From Sambucus nigra (Eukaryota > Streptophyta > Magnoliopsida > Dipsacales > Adoxaceae), in assembly GCA_949130495.1 (NCBI GenBank), contig OX422215.1, positions 69,207,244 to 69,271,243 of the forward strand: a DNA stretch of 64,000 bases. Reading direction: 5' to 3'. This document shows, piece after piece, positions 35,530-48,262 of this stretch (position 1 is the first letter of the stretch; each line of letters opens with the position of its first letter). Position numbers and translations under genes: made by a program. The notes beneath the pieces are model-generated. The model was given only the letters and a program-made list of their open reading frames with translations. It was not told the DNA's origin and searched no databases.

Positions 35530-36889
35530 ATGGACGAGAAATTTGAGAGATTAGGTAACCAGTACCGACCCCCTCTCTTTAATGGAACCAACTTCCCTTA
35601 CTGGAAAGTGAAGATGCTTTCTTTCATCCAAGGGACATTGGGAGATGATGTTTGGGATGCTATTGAAAATGGCTATCCTTTTTCTACTAAACTAGACGCT
35701 AAAGGAAGTATTGTGAGGATTAGGAAGTTGCTAAGTGAATTCACTAAAGAAGGAAAATAGACTTACCGTAACAATAACAAAGGCTAAAATTCTATGTTCA
35801 TGTCTATCAATGAACATGAATTCAAGAGGATACCTTTTTTTACTACCTCTAAGGAAGCATGGGACACCTTAGTGACTGCACATGAAGGAGACACGTGTGT
35901 TAAAGCTACTAAAACCCAAATGTTAATCCAACAGTACAACACTTTAGTCATGACTGAGACTAAGTCATTTGATGATTTTTACATTAGGTTGATATACAAA
36001 GTGACTAAGTTGCATGCTAATGGGATAATTTATGATGGGAAAGAAATTGTCTCTAAATTCTAAGGTCACTTCCACAAAAATTTGACAATAAGCGCTATGC
36101 AATTGAGGAGATGGATGATCAAAACCTTACCCTTGAACTCATCAGTAGCAAGCTAAGAACTGTGGAAATGGAATTAGAGTTTAACAAATAATTAATACAG
36201 ACCCATAAGAAACAGTTTGCCTCAAATATTGTCTTTACCTATAAGCTGGCTAAACCTGAATGTCATTGTCCTGAAATTGACTTAGATTATGATGAGGACT
36301 GTAATTTAGAGAGTTTGGATAACAAGATTGCCTTAATGTCTAAACATTTCAAGAAAAATGTGAAATTCAGAAATAAAATTGCAAATAGTCAAGGAAAAAT
36401 TACCTATTCAAACAACTCTAATAATAGTCCTCATAAGAATAGACCTGACAACAAACCCAGTAGAGACCTTAAGACACTGAATGCTATAGATGTGGCAAGT
36501 TAGAACACTTAGCTAGTGACTGTAGAGCTAATTTGAATAATAACACTAAGGCTAAGGCTAACTTGTGCAAGACTTAAGATGACTCAAGTGAATCAAAAAC
36601 TGATGAACCCGACTCATCTAATACTTATTAACATTGTATGTCCTTCTTTGCTAAAATCATATACACCGATGATAAGGAATCTAATCATGTTATATTGAAT
36701 GATGCTATCCCTACTGATTTATCTTCTTTGTTACTTGAGAATGCTAATAACGCTTCAAACGCGGTGTGTGTGAGTCAAATGGAACGATCTATTGTTGATG
36801 TCAATGGGTTTGTGAGTCCTAAAAATAAATCATTAGAGGACATTACACAATGCACACTTAGTGACTTCGACATTGAGGACCTTGCTGGC
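35530..36889 (+). pseudogene. gag: C1 gag, 5' part (broken)
   Basis: Starts MDEKFERLGNQYRPPLFNGT, the same beginning as both C2 gag copies, and is typical of SIRE-like copia capsids (GTNFPYWKVKM motif). In-frame stops occur at 35758-35760 and just after; a frameshift near 36060 separates the N-terminal part from the LRSLPQKFD part, and another near 36485 precedes an intact zinc knuckle CYRCGKLEHLASDC (about 36480-36525). It continues as FFAKIIYTDDKES to 36889, where G2 is inserted in the DIEDLAG reading. The remainder is at 46575. Confidence 0.8.
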
Positions 36890-37370
36890 TGTCACACCCC
36901 AAACCCAATATCCATACTTATCATTTGTTATTAGAATAATTGGATCATAATCTTGAGCCCATTGGAAAATATACTTCATTTATCAATATTTTTCCTTACA
37001 TAATGTGCATAATGAACATAATATTATTCTTATACCTTACAAAAAAATTTATATCAGAGTCAAAATTAAGCGGACATACAATACTCTGATTAACTATGAT
37101 CAACTCAATCCATACTAAATCAATATATACAATGTGCGCGTATATTAAAATCTTTAGTGTGACAATCAATAACATCCCTATTTTTAAACCCTAGCTCTCT
37201 CCAACGGTGCAACTCTCAAAGTTACCTATCATATGGTATCCTAGGTGGCAGCGTACGAACCTGAAATTGTTAAAGTATAAACCGTAAGCATTAAGCTTAG
37301 TGAGTTACTCCTTCCCTACAATGAAATAACAATTCTATATTGAATATGTGGATATAAAATTCGAACAATC

Positions 37371-37605
37371 CTGCCCATTGGCAATCACAAATCCTGGATC
37401 ATAAGATTCAAATAATTCTGCCCATTGGCAATAACAAATCCTGGATCATAAGATCCAAATAATTCTGCCCATTGGCAATAACAAATCCTGGATCATAAGA
37501 TCCAAATAATTCTGCCCATTGGCAATAACGAATCCTGGATCATAAGACCCAAATAATTCTGCCCATTGGCAATAACAAATCCTGGATATTTGAATATCCA
37601 AATAA
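37371..37605. repeat. 47-bp tandem repeats in G2 3' LTR
   Basis: Units start at 37371, 37418, 37465, 37512 and 37559 (the last partial), each beginning CTGCCCATTGGCAAT. Each full unit carries GGATC-ataa-GATCC or a close variant, a 5-bp stem. Repeats are directly adjacent with no unique spacers. Confidence 0.9.
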
Positions 37606-37800
37606 ATCCTGAATACCGAAGTATTCAAACCAATCCTGGATCATGAGACCCAAACAAATCCTGGATATTTTAATATCGAAACAAATCCTGAATATCGAAG
37701 TATTCAAACCAATCTTGGATCATGAGACCCAAACAAATCCGGGATATTTTAATATCCAAAAAAATCATGAATATCGAAGTATTCAAACAAATCCTCTCTT
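37578..37800. repeat. 79-bp tandem repeats in G2 3' LTR
   Basis: About 2.8 units of 79 bp following the 47-bp array. They include GGATATTTGAATATCC (stem GGATAT/ATATCC) and GAATACCGAAGTATTC, again short inverted repeats. The other LTR has the same array at about 44848-45065. Confidence 0.85.
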
Positions 37801-39291
37801 AGAGCTATATTTATATTTATATATGAAACAAATCATAAGTACACTCGCCTTGATAGTTTAACTGGCTTTTCCCTTGCCTTTATCCAGTATTTGTTCAATC
37901 AGCTCTTCTTCCCTTCCTATCATTCTTATAATATTAGTATCATTATAAGAATATCAACAATCCAAAGAATTATTTAAACATAATTCAATCCATAAGCATC
38001 ACATCATTCCATTCAAATCATTTATCACAAGTGAAGTTCCATCCCAATCCATGTCAAATCATAGACCAAATATAAATTCATTTATTCATGTAAATTCAAT
38101 CCTTGTCATATTATTATTCCAATACAAAAGACGATATATCGTTTTAAGTCTCATAGAGCAAGATATGCTCATTTCTTTACCACATATCAAATCTTCCCTA
38201 TAGGCTCTTTCATCGTTCATTCAACTTCCAGGAATTTCCATAATTTTTTTACGTCATAAATTTATGTGATATTTCACCCAACATCATTAAGCATACTAAA
38301 AAATACAAGATTAAAATTTCATAATTTTCAGAGTTCATTTGCTATGTCAAGCAAAACATCGAACACATGGCGGGCATACTTTCACCCTTAGGGAAGATTT
38401 CATACCAGAATTTCAAGCTCTCACCAAAGACTCATTTATTGGTATTTTAACATAATTTTAGGATATACCATACACATGTGAGTCCAGGTTAATCTACAAT
38501 TAGAATCAATCAATTCCATTAAGTATAGAGAAATATATGGAAGTTTGAATAAACAAGGTTCCTAAACAAAACAATCTCAAGGGTTTACACATTCAAGTTT
38601 GCTTAAACATGCATCTATCCATAAGTACACATAAAGACATGGAATTTCAGTAAACAATTGATTATTTCAATCATTTAAATAAGTAATACAAAAAAATAAA
38701 CAAGATTTATGGATGGAAATACCTTAGGGGCTTTTACGTAATTTTTCTATGAATTTTTCTTCAATTTCTCCTCACACTTTCTTCCTAAACTTCAAAACTC
38801 TCTTTCCTTAGGTTAAAACTCTTCCATGGCTGAAATATGCTGAAGGAAGAGCTTAATTCAAGGGTTTTAAGTCGGCATAAGGCCACCCCCTCTTTGTCCA
38901 ATCAAAATATAACATGTGGCATTACATAAAACAAAATATCATTTAAGGCTAAATGACTACTTTACCCCTTGTTCGTAAAAAGACAATATCTTCCCACTCG
39001 GATGTCCGTTCGATGAACCATTTGTTTTGTTATAAACCTAACTCATATATCTAAAAATAACAAGTTTATACCTCAAGTTCATTGTTATTTCATAAAGGTC
39101 AAAACTAGCCTCCAACAGGAACATTCCTACCGAAACTTTAAAATTTCACATTTGTAACTAATTCGATATTTCAAGATTTAGGAAGGTGGGATTAAACTAA
39201 ACATAATTACTTATCATTATATATATATATACTAATAACATATTATTCATATCACATAAGCTAATCATGATTTAAACATGATTTATCATAA

Positions 39292-40014
39292 TTATATTCG
39301 GGTTGTCACAATTCTCCCCCCGTTAGGAAATTTCGTCCCCGAAATTGACATACCTTGGTTGTCCGAATAAAACAAATACGGATAACTAATATTCATGGTA
39401 TCCTCTCTCTCCCATGTAGCCACTTCCATGGAATGCCTTCTCCACACAACTTTCACAAGTGGGATTACTTTTGATCTCAATACTTGTTCCTTCCTATCCA
39501 CGATAGCAAGTGGTTCTTCCACATAACTCAAGTCTTCCTTTAACTCAATAGGCTGTTCCACCAACACATGTGAAGGATCCGCTACATACTTTCTTAACAT
39601 AGAAACATGGAAAACATCATGTAACCGAGATAACTCTGGTGGTAATGCTAACTTGTTGGCAACCATCCCAACTTTCTCAAGGATTTCATAAGGTCTAATG
39701 TAGCGTGGACTTAATTTCCGTTTCTTTCCAAACCTCATAACTCCTTTCCATGGAGATATCCGAAGAAACACATAATCCCCTTTCTGGAATTCCAAATCTT
39801 TTCGTCGTTTATCCACATAACTTTTTTGTCTGCTTTGAGTTGTTCTCATTCTATTTTGAATAATCTTCACTTTTTCAGTGGTGACTTCAATCAATTCTGG
39901 ACCCTTTATCTTCCTTTCACTAACTTCACCCCAACATATCGGTGTACGACATCGTCTACCGTACAATGCTTCATATGGAGCCATACCAATAGTAGACTGA
40001 AAACTATTGTTATA
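39292..40014 (-). pseudogene. int: G2 integrase C-terminal part and chromodomain-like tail
   Basis: It continues the integrase frame after the TAA at 40015-40017; the first ATG is 39984 (230 codons). It reads MAPYEALYGRRCRTPICWGE, then GDYVFLRISPWKGVMRFGKK, LSRLHDVFHVSMLRKYV and a chromodomain-like segment (about residues 160-205: DRKEQVLRSKVIPLVKVVW, then WEREDTMN). The frame runs past the usual end into the purine tract, so the normal stop is probably lost. Confidence 0.85.
39314..39346 (-). other. G2 polypurine tract and terminal hairpin
   Basis: The complement of a GGGGGGAG-type purine tract (39314-39322) lies next to the 3' LTR. Beyond it is the inverted repeat AATTTCG (39329-39335) / CGAAATT (39340-39346), the same hairpin as in E1 and G1. 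Confidence 0.85.
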
Positions 40015-40476
40015 TTAAAATTCTATCAAAGGCAAATATTCATCCCAATTACCTTTGAAATCAAGCACATAAGCTCTAAGCATATCTTCCAAAATTTGTA
40101 TTGTCCTTTTAGACTGCCCATTTGTCTGAGGATGAAAAGTCTTACTAAACTTCAAGTTAGTTCCCATAGCACACTGCAAGCTATCCCAAAATTTGGATGT
40201 AAAATTAGGGTCTCTATTTGAAACAATAGATACTGGTGCTCCATGCAATCGAATAATTTCATTAACATATAATCTAGCATACCTGTCAACTGTATACGTA
40301 GTCTTGACTGCTAGAAAATGAGAGAACTTTGTCAATCTATCCACCACTACACAAATCGAATCTGACCCCTTCTGAGATCGAGGAAGCCCAACCACAAAAT
40401 CCATCGTTACATGATCCCATTTCCATTTCGGTATTGGCAATGGCTGAAGCAGACCAGTAGGCTTCTGATGCTCCAC
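40015..40476 (-). pseudogene. int: G2 integrase core (inactivated)
   Basis: A 153-codon frame: MDFVVGLP carries the first catalytic Asp. The second motif reads IVSNRDPNF, with Asn (codon 40216-40218) where Asp is expected. The third reads GQSKRTIQ, with Lys (codon 40108-40110) for the catalytic Glu. The upstream junction (about 40470-40500) shifts frame and lacks the CX2C of the zinc region. The frame ends at an in-frame TAA (40015-40017). All point to a dead integrase. Confidence 0.88.
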
Positions 40477-40498
40477 TCAAAATCAGCTATTTCCTTTT

Positions 40499-43400
40499 TC
40501 ATATATTCCACCAATAATGCTCCTTTAAATCCCTATACATTTTAGTACTACCAGGATGCATAGTATAAATGAAATTATTAGCCTCATCTAAAATTTCCTC
40601 TTTCAATCCACACACATTAGGCACGCACAATCGCTGTTTATACAATAAAGTGCCATCATTCATAATACAAAAATCTTCAGACTTACCATCTCGGTCATCT
40701 TGTCGTTTTTTCTCAAGAAAAGGACCTTGACTTTGCAAATCACGAATACGGGTAACTAACAAAGGCCTCACACTTACATGAGCAAAGAACCTGTCCCCAT
40801 CGGCTAGCTTCAATTCTACTCCCATCAATATTAACTCCATGATTTGGGAAACTCTAGCACACCGAATACAAGATAACCTTCCCGAAGCCTTTCTACTCAG
40901 GGCATCTGCAACTACATTTGCCTTCCCTGGGTGGTAGTGAATTGTAAAATCATAGTCTTTAATTAAATCCATCCATCGCCTATGCCTCAAATTCAACTCC
41001 TTTGGAGTAAATAAATACTTAAGGCTTTGATGATCAGTAAAAATTTCATATACCTCACCATATAGATAATGAGGCCATAATTTCAAAGCAAACACAATAG
41101 CAGAAAGTTCCAAATCATGTGTAGGATAATTATGTTCATGTGTACACAACTGCCTAGAAGCATAAGCAATAACTTTACCATGCCGCATAAAAACCCAACC
41201 CAACCCCTGGTGTGAAGCATCAGTATAAATAACAAAACCATCTCCACCATGTGGAATAGTAAGAACAGGTGCAGTTACCAACCTCTTTTTCAATTCTTCA
41301 AAACTATTTTCACAATCAGAATTACATTCAAACTTAACATCTTTTCGGGTTAATTTAGTCATCGGCAAGGCTATTAAAGAAAATCCCTTAATTAACCTTC
41401 TATAATACCCAGCTAACCCCAGAAAACTTCTCACCTCAGTGACATTATTGGGCCTCTCCCATTTTACAATAGCTTCCACCTTCTTGTGATCAACACATAT
41501 ACCATCTCCAGAAATAACATGGCCTAAATATACAACTTGTGATAGCCAAAATTCACACTTGCTAAACTTGGCATACAACTTTTTATCTTTCAACAGACTC
41601 AAAATAGTTGTGAGATGCTTTTCATGTTCAACCATATCATGTGAATAAATCAGAATATCATCGATAAAAACTATCACAAATGAATCAACAAAAGGATGAA
41701 GTACCCGGTTCATAAGATCCATAAATACAGTTGGAGCATTAGTCACCCCAAAAGGCATCACCAGAAATTCAAAATGACCATACCGAGTACGAAAAGCAGT
41801 TTTAGAAATATCACTATCCTTTACCCTCAACTGATCATAACCCGATCGTAAGTCTATTTTTGAAAACACTTTAGCACCCTGTAACTGGTCAAACAAATCA
41901 TCTATACGACGTAAAGGGTATTTGTTCTTAATTGTAGCTTTATTCAGTTGCCTATAATCAATACAGAAATGCATAGTGCCATCTTTCTTTTTCACAAATA
42001 AAACTGGCGCCCCCCATGGAGATACACTAGGTTGTATGAACCCCCTATCAAGCAAATCCTGCATATGAATTTTGGGTTCTTTCAACTCAGCAGGTGCCAT
42101 TCTATACGGTGCCATAGAAATAGGGGTTGTCCCCGGTGCTAATTCAATACTAAATTCAATTTCTCTTTCTAGAGGTAACCCTCGTAACTCACTAGGAAAC
42201 ACTTCTGGAAAATCCCGTCTTATAGGAACATCGACTAATTGTAAAGATCCCTTCCTAGTGTCAAGAACATATGCAATAAAACCCTCACAACCCTTACTCA
42301 ATAATTTCCTCGTCTGAATAGCAGAAATGAGGCAACTGGGAACAATTTTCCTTTCCCCCACAAATTTAAATTCAGGCTCACCAGGCATATTAAAAATAAC
42401 TTCCTTACAGAAACAATCCATAGATGCATGATATTTAGACAACCAATCCATTCCTAGAATTATATCAAAATCAAAAATATCCAATGGAAGTAGATCTATA
42501 ACTGTATCTCTAACGCCCACAGTCAAAACACAATCACGAAAAATATATTCAACTATAATCATATCCCCCATAGGCATGGAAATACCCAACCCCACCTCTA
42601 AATGAGTGCATGGTCTATTCAGATATATGGAAAATGCATATGACACAAAAGAATGTGTGGAACCAGGATCAATCAGAACATAAGCACTTCTATCAGTAAC
42701 AAAAAGTGTACCTGTCACCACATCTAGAGTAATCTGAGCTTCTTTCATTGTAAAAACTCGTCCACCTAGTTTGGAACTACTAGCTTGTCCTCTTCCCATA
42801 CTTTTCACTGCACTGCCTCGAGATAACATTATGCTTGCTACTTCACTATGTGTTGTTGGAGTCTCTGCCAACTGCGAACAATTCTTTTTAACATGCCCCA
42901 CTTGATGACAATGGTAGCATCCCACTCCTTTAAGCTTGGGACACTCGGATTTATAATGCCCCTCCTCTTTACAAAAGAAACACGTAACAACTCTCACTGG
43001 TGCCTCACCTTTTCCTGACCTCCAACCCAGACTAGAAGATTCTCCACCCCTAGTATATCTGCCAAATCTCCCCTGACCTCTACCAATATCTCCACCACCT
43101 CTCTGAAATTTATGAGGTTCCATCTTAACACTTCCACCCTCACCTCCCTTAGAGTGAGATGCGTCGAATCTACTTTTCTTAAAACTCTCTCTACTCGCCA
43201 CCCCTTGGTTCATTTGCCTTTCTGCTATCGTGGCTTTGTTTACCAGAGAAGCATACTCTTCTAACTCATAAGTGGCCACTCTATTTTGAATAGGACAAAT
43301 GAGTCCATCTTGAAACTTACTAAATTTATCTCCTTCATCCTGCACATACTTAGTAGCAAATCTAAACAAAGCAGTAAATTTAGCATCATAGTCCCTTACA

Positions 43401-43990
43401 GACATTTTCCCTTGGGTCAAATTTATAAACTCCCTCAGCTTATCCCTCCTATAAACCTTAGGGAAATACTTAAGATACAAAGCTTTAATAAATTCAGCCC
43501 AATTAATAACATCAGTACCTTCTATCATGGGCACCAAATGGTTGTTGGCTTCCCACCAATATTTGGCCTCTCCTTTGAGCTTAAACACAGCTAGATTCAC
43601 TTTCTGGTTATCTGGAACCTTCATAACTGCAAATATAGTTTCTAGATCTCTGACCCACATCTCAGCTTCTGTAGGTTCAACTGACCCTGAATATTCCGGA
43701 GGATTCAACTTTAAAAACTTCTCATGCATGGAATCTTTCATTTCTTTCCTTGCCTCTTTCTCAATCCTGGCCACAGTCTTTGATTCTAGATATCTAGCCT
43801 GTTGTTCTTCCATTAGCGCCATATTTCTTTCTTGTTGCTCTGCCATCCTCATCATTATCTGCACCATCATCTGAATCTCTGTAGGTTTTTCATTCTCTCT
43901 GACCCTTCCAGCAACACTCTGCTCTTCTTTAGTATTGTATGTACGAGAAGCTACTCCCGCTTCTTGATGTTGTCCATCCCCAGGTTCCAT
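40499..43990 (-). CDS. gag-pol: G2 gag-protease-RT-RNase H polyprotein
   Basis: 1163 codons. It starts [12 protein letters not shown]; residues about 35-90 are Met/Glu/Gln-rich and probably coiled-coil. The gag domain is at about 90-260 ([22 protein letters not shown]). There are two zinc knuckles at about 334-372 ([14 protein letters not shown] and [14 protein letters not shown]), protease at about 437 ([11 protein letters not shown], Asp-Pro-Gly instead of the more usual Asp-Ser/Thr-Gly), RT with FIDDIL at about 775, and RNase H from [10 protein letters not shown] at about 920. The integrase N-terminus begins at [17 protein letters not shown] before a TGA. It produces particle, protease and copying enzymes; gag, RT and RNase H motifs look intact. 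Confidence 0.92.
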   Translation of the reverse strand: MEPGDGQHQEAGVASRTYNTKEEQSVAGRVRENEKPTEIQMMVQIMMRMAEQQERNMALMEEQQARYLESKTVARIEKEARKEMKDSMHEKFLKLNPPEYSGSVEPTEAEMWVRDLETIFAVMKVPDNQKVNLAVFKLKGEAKYWWEANNHLVPMIEGTDVINWAEFIKALYLKYFPKVYRRDKLREFINLTQGKMSVRDYDAKFTALFRFATKYVQDEGDKFSKFQDGLICPIQNRVATYELEEYASLVNKATIAERQMNQGVASRESFKKSRFDASHSKGGEGGSVKMEPHKFQRGGGDIGRGQGRFGRYTRGGESSSLGWRSGKGEAPVRVVTCFFCKEEGHYKSECPKLKGVGCYHCHQVGHVKKNCSQLAETPTTHSEVASIMLSRGSAVKSMGRGQASSSKLGGRVFTMKEAQITLDVVTGTLFVTDRSAYVLIDPGSTHSFVSYAFSIYLNRPCTHLEVGLGISMPMGDMIIVEYIFRDCVLTVGVRDTVIDLLPLDIFDFDIILGMDWLSKYHASMDCFCKEVIFNMPGEPEFKFVGERKIVPSCLISAIQTRKLLSKGCEGFIAYVLDTRKGSLQLVDVPIRRDFPEVFPSELRGLPLEREIEFSIELAPGTTPISMAPYRMAPAELKEPKIHMQDLLDRGFIQPSVSPWGAPVLFVKKKDGTMHFCIDYRQLNKATIKNKYPLRRIDDLFDQLQGAKVFSKIDLRSGYDQLRVKDSDISKTAFRTRYGHFEFLVMPFGVTNAPTVFMDLMNRVLHPFVDSFVIVFIDDILIYSHDMVEHEKHLTTILSLLKDKKLYAKFSKCEFWLSQVVYLGHVISGDGICVDHKKVEAIVKWERPNNVTEVRSFLGLAGYYRRLIKGFSLIALPMTKLTRKDVKFECNSDCENSFEELKKRLVTAPVLTIPHGGDGFVIYTDASHQGLGWVFMRHGKVIAYASRQLCTHEHNYPTHDLELSAIVFALKLWPHYLYGEVYEIFTDHQSLKYLFTPKELNLRHRRWMDLIKDYDFTIHYHPGKANVVADALSRKASGRLSCIRCARVSQIMELILMGVELKLADGDRFFAHVSVRPLLVTRIRDLQSQGPFLEKKRQDDRDGKSEDFCIMNDGTLLYKQRLCVPNVCGLKEEILDEANNFIYTMHPGSTKMYRDLKEHYWWNI

Positions 43991-44141
43991 CTGGAATTAT
44001 CTGTAATACAACAAAGTTCTAACAACCAACATAAACAGTTTATAATACTAAACTATTGGTTAGTACATAAACAATTCATAAATATCAAATGAACTCACTA
44101 ACTGCCATCTAATCGTTACACACGTCCAGAATTAATAACCA

Positions 44142-44154
44142 CACTCTGATACCA
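44142..44154 (-). other. G2 primer binding site
   Basis: CACTCTGATACCA, the complement of TGGTATCAGAGTG, 5 bases from the 5' LTR. The gag leader 43991-44141 has nothing else. Confidence 0.88.
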
Positions 44155-44159
44155 CTAAT

Positions 44160-46574
44160 TGTCACACCCCAAACCCAATATCCATACTTATCATTTGTTA
44201 TTGGAATAATTGGATCATAATCTTGAGCCCATTGGAAAATATACTTCATTTATCAATATTTTTCCTTACATAATGAGCATAATGAACATAATATTATTCT
44301 TATACCATACAAAAAAATTTATATCAGAGTCAAAATTAAGCGAACATACAATACTCTGATTAACTATGATCAACTCAATCCATACTAAATCAATATATAA
44401 AATGTGCGAGTATATTAAAATCTTTCGCGTGACAATAAATAGCATCACTATTTTTAAACCCCAGCTCTCTCCAACGGTGCAACTCTCAAAGTTACCGGTC
44501 ATATGGTATCCTAGCTGGCAGCGTAAGAACCTGAAATTGTTAAAGTATTAACCATAAGCATTAAGCTTAGTGAGGTACTCCTTCCCTACAATGGAATAAC
44601 AATTCAATATCGAATATGTGGATATAAAATCTGAACAATCCTGCCCATTGGCAATCACAAATCCTGGATCATAAGATCCAAATAATTGTGCCCATTGGCA
44701 ATAACAAATCCTGGATCATAAGATCCAAATAATTCTGCCCATTGGCAATAACAAATCCTGGATCATAAGATCCAAATAATTCTGCCCATTGGCAATAACG
44801 AATCCTGGATCATAAGACCCAAATAATTCTGCCCATTGGCAATAACAAATCCTGGATATTTGAATATCCAAATAAATCCTGAATACCGAAGTATTCAAAC
44901 CAATCCTGGATCATGAGACCCAAACAAATCCTGGATATTTTAATATCGAAACAAATCCTGAATATAGAAGTATTCAAACCAATCTTGGATCATGAGACCC
45001 AAACAAATCCTGGATATTTTAATATCCAAAAAAATCCTGAATATCGAAGTATTCAAACAAATCCGGTTTTAGAGCTATATTCATATTTATATAGAAAACA
45101 AATCATAAGTACACTCACCTCGATAGTTTAACTGGCTTTTCCTTTGCCTTTATCCAGTATTATTTCAATCAGCTCTTCTTCCCTTCCTATCATTCTTACA
45201 ATATTAGTATCATCATAAGAATATCAATAATCCAAAGAATGATTTAAACATAATTCAATCCATAAGCATCACATCATTCCATTCAAATCATTTATCACAA
45301 GTGAAGTTCCATCCCAATCCATGTCAAATCATAGACCAAATATAAATTCATTTATTCATGTAAATTCAATCCTTGTCATATTATTATTGCAATACAAAAG
45401 ACGATACATCGTTTTAAGTCTCATAGAGCAAGATATGCTCATTTCTTTACCACATATCAAATCTTCCCTATAGGCTCTTTCATCGTTCATTCAACTTCTA
45501 GGAATTTCCATAATTTTTTTACATCATAAATTTATGTGATATTTCACCCAACATCAGTATACATACTGAACAATACAAGATTATATTTCATAATTTTCAG
45601 AGTTCATTTGCTATGTCAAGCAAAACATCGAACACATGGCGGGCATACTTTCACCCTTAGGGCAGATTTCATACCAGAATTTCAAACTCTCACCAAAGAC
45701 TCATTTATTTGTATTTTAACATAATTTTAGGATATGTCATACACATGTGAGTCCAGGTTAATCTCCAATTGGAATCAATCAATTCCAGTAAGTGTAGAGA
45801 AATATATGGAAGTTTGAATAAACAAGGTTCCTAAACAAAACAATCTCAAGGGTTTACACATTCAAGTTTGCTTAAACATGCATCTATCCATAAGTACACG
45901 TCAAGACATGGAATTTCAGTAAACAAGTGAGTATTTCAATCATTTAAATAAGTAATACAAAATAATAAACAAGATTTATGGATGGAAATACCTTAGGGGC
46001 TTTTACGTAATTTTTCTATGAATTTTTCTTCAATTTCTCCTCACACTTTCTTCCTAAATTTCAAAACTCTCTTTCCTTAGGTTAAAAATCTTCCATGGCT
46101 GAATTATTCTGAAGGAATAGCTTAATTCAAGGGTTTTAAGTCGGCTTAAGTCCACCCCCTATTGGTCCAATCAAAATATAACATGTGGCATTACATAAAA
46201 AAAATATCATTTAAGGCTAAATGACTACTTTACCCCCTGTTCGTTAAAAGACAATATCTTCCCACCCGGATATCCGTTCGATGAACTGTTTGTTTTGTTA
46301 TAAACCTAACTCATATATATACAAATAACTAGTTTATACCTCAAGTACATTGTCATGTCATAAAGGTCAAAACTAGCCTACAACAGGAACATTCCTACCG
46401 AAACTTTAAAATTTCACATTTGTAACTAATTCGATATTTCAAGCTTTAGGAAGGTGGGATTAAACTAAACATAATTACTTATCATTATATATATACTAAT
46501 AACATATTATTAATATCACATAAGCCAATCATGATTTAAACATGATTTATCATAATTATATTCGGGTTGTCACA
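44160..46574 (-). mobile_element. G2 5' LTR (2415 bp)
   Basis: Matches 36890-39310 nearly base for base and has the same five 47-bp units (starts 44641, 44688, 44735, 44782, 44829) and 79-bp array. Equal copy number in both LTRs means no expansion since insertion. Confidence 0.9.
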
Positions 46575-47560
46575 CTGATATTCACACACTGTACTAAAAA
46601 ACTCTAAAGAAAAGCACTAGACTTGAAAAGATTGTTTAAGACCTTACATAGAAGATAGAAACCCTAAGTCATATGATCAAACAAAATGTTGAAGAGTACA
46701 CGTATCAATGTCTAATTCCTGAGAATGAGACTAAAAATTTTGAACAAAAACTCAAAGAGTTGTCTGACTCAAATGAAAATCTAGAAAAGAAATACAAAGG
46801 GACGTTATTAGAATTGGAACAAACAGAAGATAAGACACCAACTGTCTTCAAAAAGTTTACTAAATTTGAAAATAACTATAAATATTTTGAATACTGTGTT
46901 GCTAAAAGTACGACCAATTCTTATGACAGAGCTGGAATAGGCTTTCGCCCTAACAATTCCAAAGAAACAAAAACTTTTTAACCTATCAAGTTTGTGTCTG
47001 GTGGCAAAAGACCTATTGAAACTTGTCCAGATTTTCAAATTTTGAAAAATGATTTTGACTCGAAACTAAAAAAAAAATTAGGCATTGGTGAATCAAGTAA
47101 CTCTAAGTGTAATGTTGAACATAAGGTTAAATACGTCTACCCTCCTATTAGACAAGATGATTCATCATTTCATCCTGTCCCACCTAGGAACTAGGTTAGA
47201 GCTCAAAACTTAGACAAGCCTTTGGTTAACAATATTCTTAAGGTTAAGAGTTCTACGAGCCATCTTTACTGCTCCTATTATGATATCTATGGACATTCCC
47301 TTGATGATTGCTATTCCAAATGTCTATATAATCCAGTATATAACTCTCCTGTTTATCATAACTTCAACTATTCTAGGAGAAGAAAAAACAATTTTGTCCT
47401 ACCTAGACAGCCGGACAAGAATTCTAACTATCGAAATAGGAAGAGAAGAACTAATACTAATAGATAATCAATAAGAAGAAATCCTATATTATTTTATAAA
47501 CCAAATGCTCAAAATGTCTATACTCATCATAAACATGTCCAAAAATATTTTAAAGAAAAG
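46575..47560 (+). pseudogene. gag: C1 gag, 3' part (broken)
   Basis: It resumes at CTGATATTCACACACTG after G2. Frames carry ENETKNFEQKLKELSDSNENLEKKYKG (charged, coiled-coil-like), then FNYSRRRKNNFVLPRQPDKN, which aligns with the C2 segment FNYSRRRRNNYVLTKPLDRN. The second cysteine knuckle, at about 47265-47310, is degraded. Several stops and frameshifts. Confidence 0.75.
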
Positions 47561-47589
47561 AGTGAAGCTCGCGAGTTTGATCAAATACA

Positions 47590-48262
47590 AGCTAATAGGA
47601 GCAAATTAAAAACTAGAGCAATTTGGGTTAGAAAAGATGATATATTACCCCAGATGAAATGCAAAATTTTGATAAGTTCTTTTAAAGCTGAACATATAGC
47701 ATCTCGATAATATTTAGACTCTGTATGTTCCAAACATATGACCGGGCATGATATCAAACTTTTAAACAAAATTAACTTCTCTGCTAGAAAAGTCTTATTT
47801 GGAGATGGTGTATCAGCCCAGATAATTGGTAAAGGAATAATCACTGAAAAAGGATTACCTATTCTTGAGGATGTTTGTTTGGTAAAAGGTCTTAAAGATA
47901 ATTTATTAAATATTTCCTAATTTTTTGACTCCGACCATAGTGTCACCTTTTCAAAGAACAATTGTAAAATTTTAAATGAAAAAGGTGATTTCATTATTAC
48001 CGAACTCCGTACTCCAGATAATTGTTATACAGTCAATATAAGTACAGAGGTTTGAAACATTGCTAGAATGGATGATAATGAGATATATCATAATAGGTTG
48101 GGTCACATTAATTATGATAGTCTTAGTAAATTGTGCTCCCAATAGATAGTTAGAGGTCTTCCTAAGATCAAACCAATTTCAAACATCATTTGTGGTCCTT
48201 GTTAAGAAGGAAAAATTTTAAGGCTCCCCACAAGAAAGTTAAAAAATTTATATCCACTAAAC
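47590..48262 (+). pseudogene. pol: C1 protease and integrase zinc region (broken, then deleted)
   Basis: Reads KTRAIWVRKDDILPQMKC, then YLDSVCSKHMTG where copia protease has Asp-Ser-Gly (here Asp-Ser-Val), then VLFGDGVSAQIIGKG, HNRLGHINYDSLSKL (the paired His) and ICGPC (the paired Cys). Stops lie at about 47708, 47918, 48054, 48143 and 48202. The coding resemblance ends at ISTKPL; the sequence then jumps to the 3' spacer, skipping the rest of integrase, RT and RNase H. Confidence 0.8.

Larger units (their letters stand above)
36890..39310 (-). mobile_element. G2 3' LTR (2421 bp)
   Basis: On the plus strand TGTCACACCCC...GGTTGTCACA. It carries two tandem repeat arrays (47 bp and 79 bp units). 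Short open frames within it come from these repeats and are not genes. Confidence 0.9.
36890..46574 (-). mobile_element. G2: Ty3/gypsy chromovirus inside C1 gag
   Basis: A 9685 bp element on the minus strand: 5' LTR 44160-46574, primer site 44142-44154, gag-pol 43990-39292, purine tract complement 39314-39322, 3' LTR 36890-39310. The LTRs are close to identical (about four differences in the first 190 bp I compared). Flanks CTGGC and CTGAT match only in part. The uninterrupted site is seen in C2 gag near 58310-58330. Two zinc knuckles and the integrase tail suggest a second Tekay/Del-like family. The integrase is broken, so it is non-autonomous. Confidence 0.9.

Noticed and set aside
37371..37605. 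CRISPR-like regularly spaced repeats
   Set aside because: The units are directly adjacent with no unique spacers, lie inside a plant LTR and occur identically in both LTRs of G2.
37446..37628. Repeated 60-residue frame (also at 44716-44898)
   Set aside because: It is produced by the 47-bp tandem repeats being open in one frame; no start context and no family.
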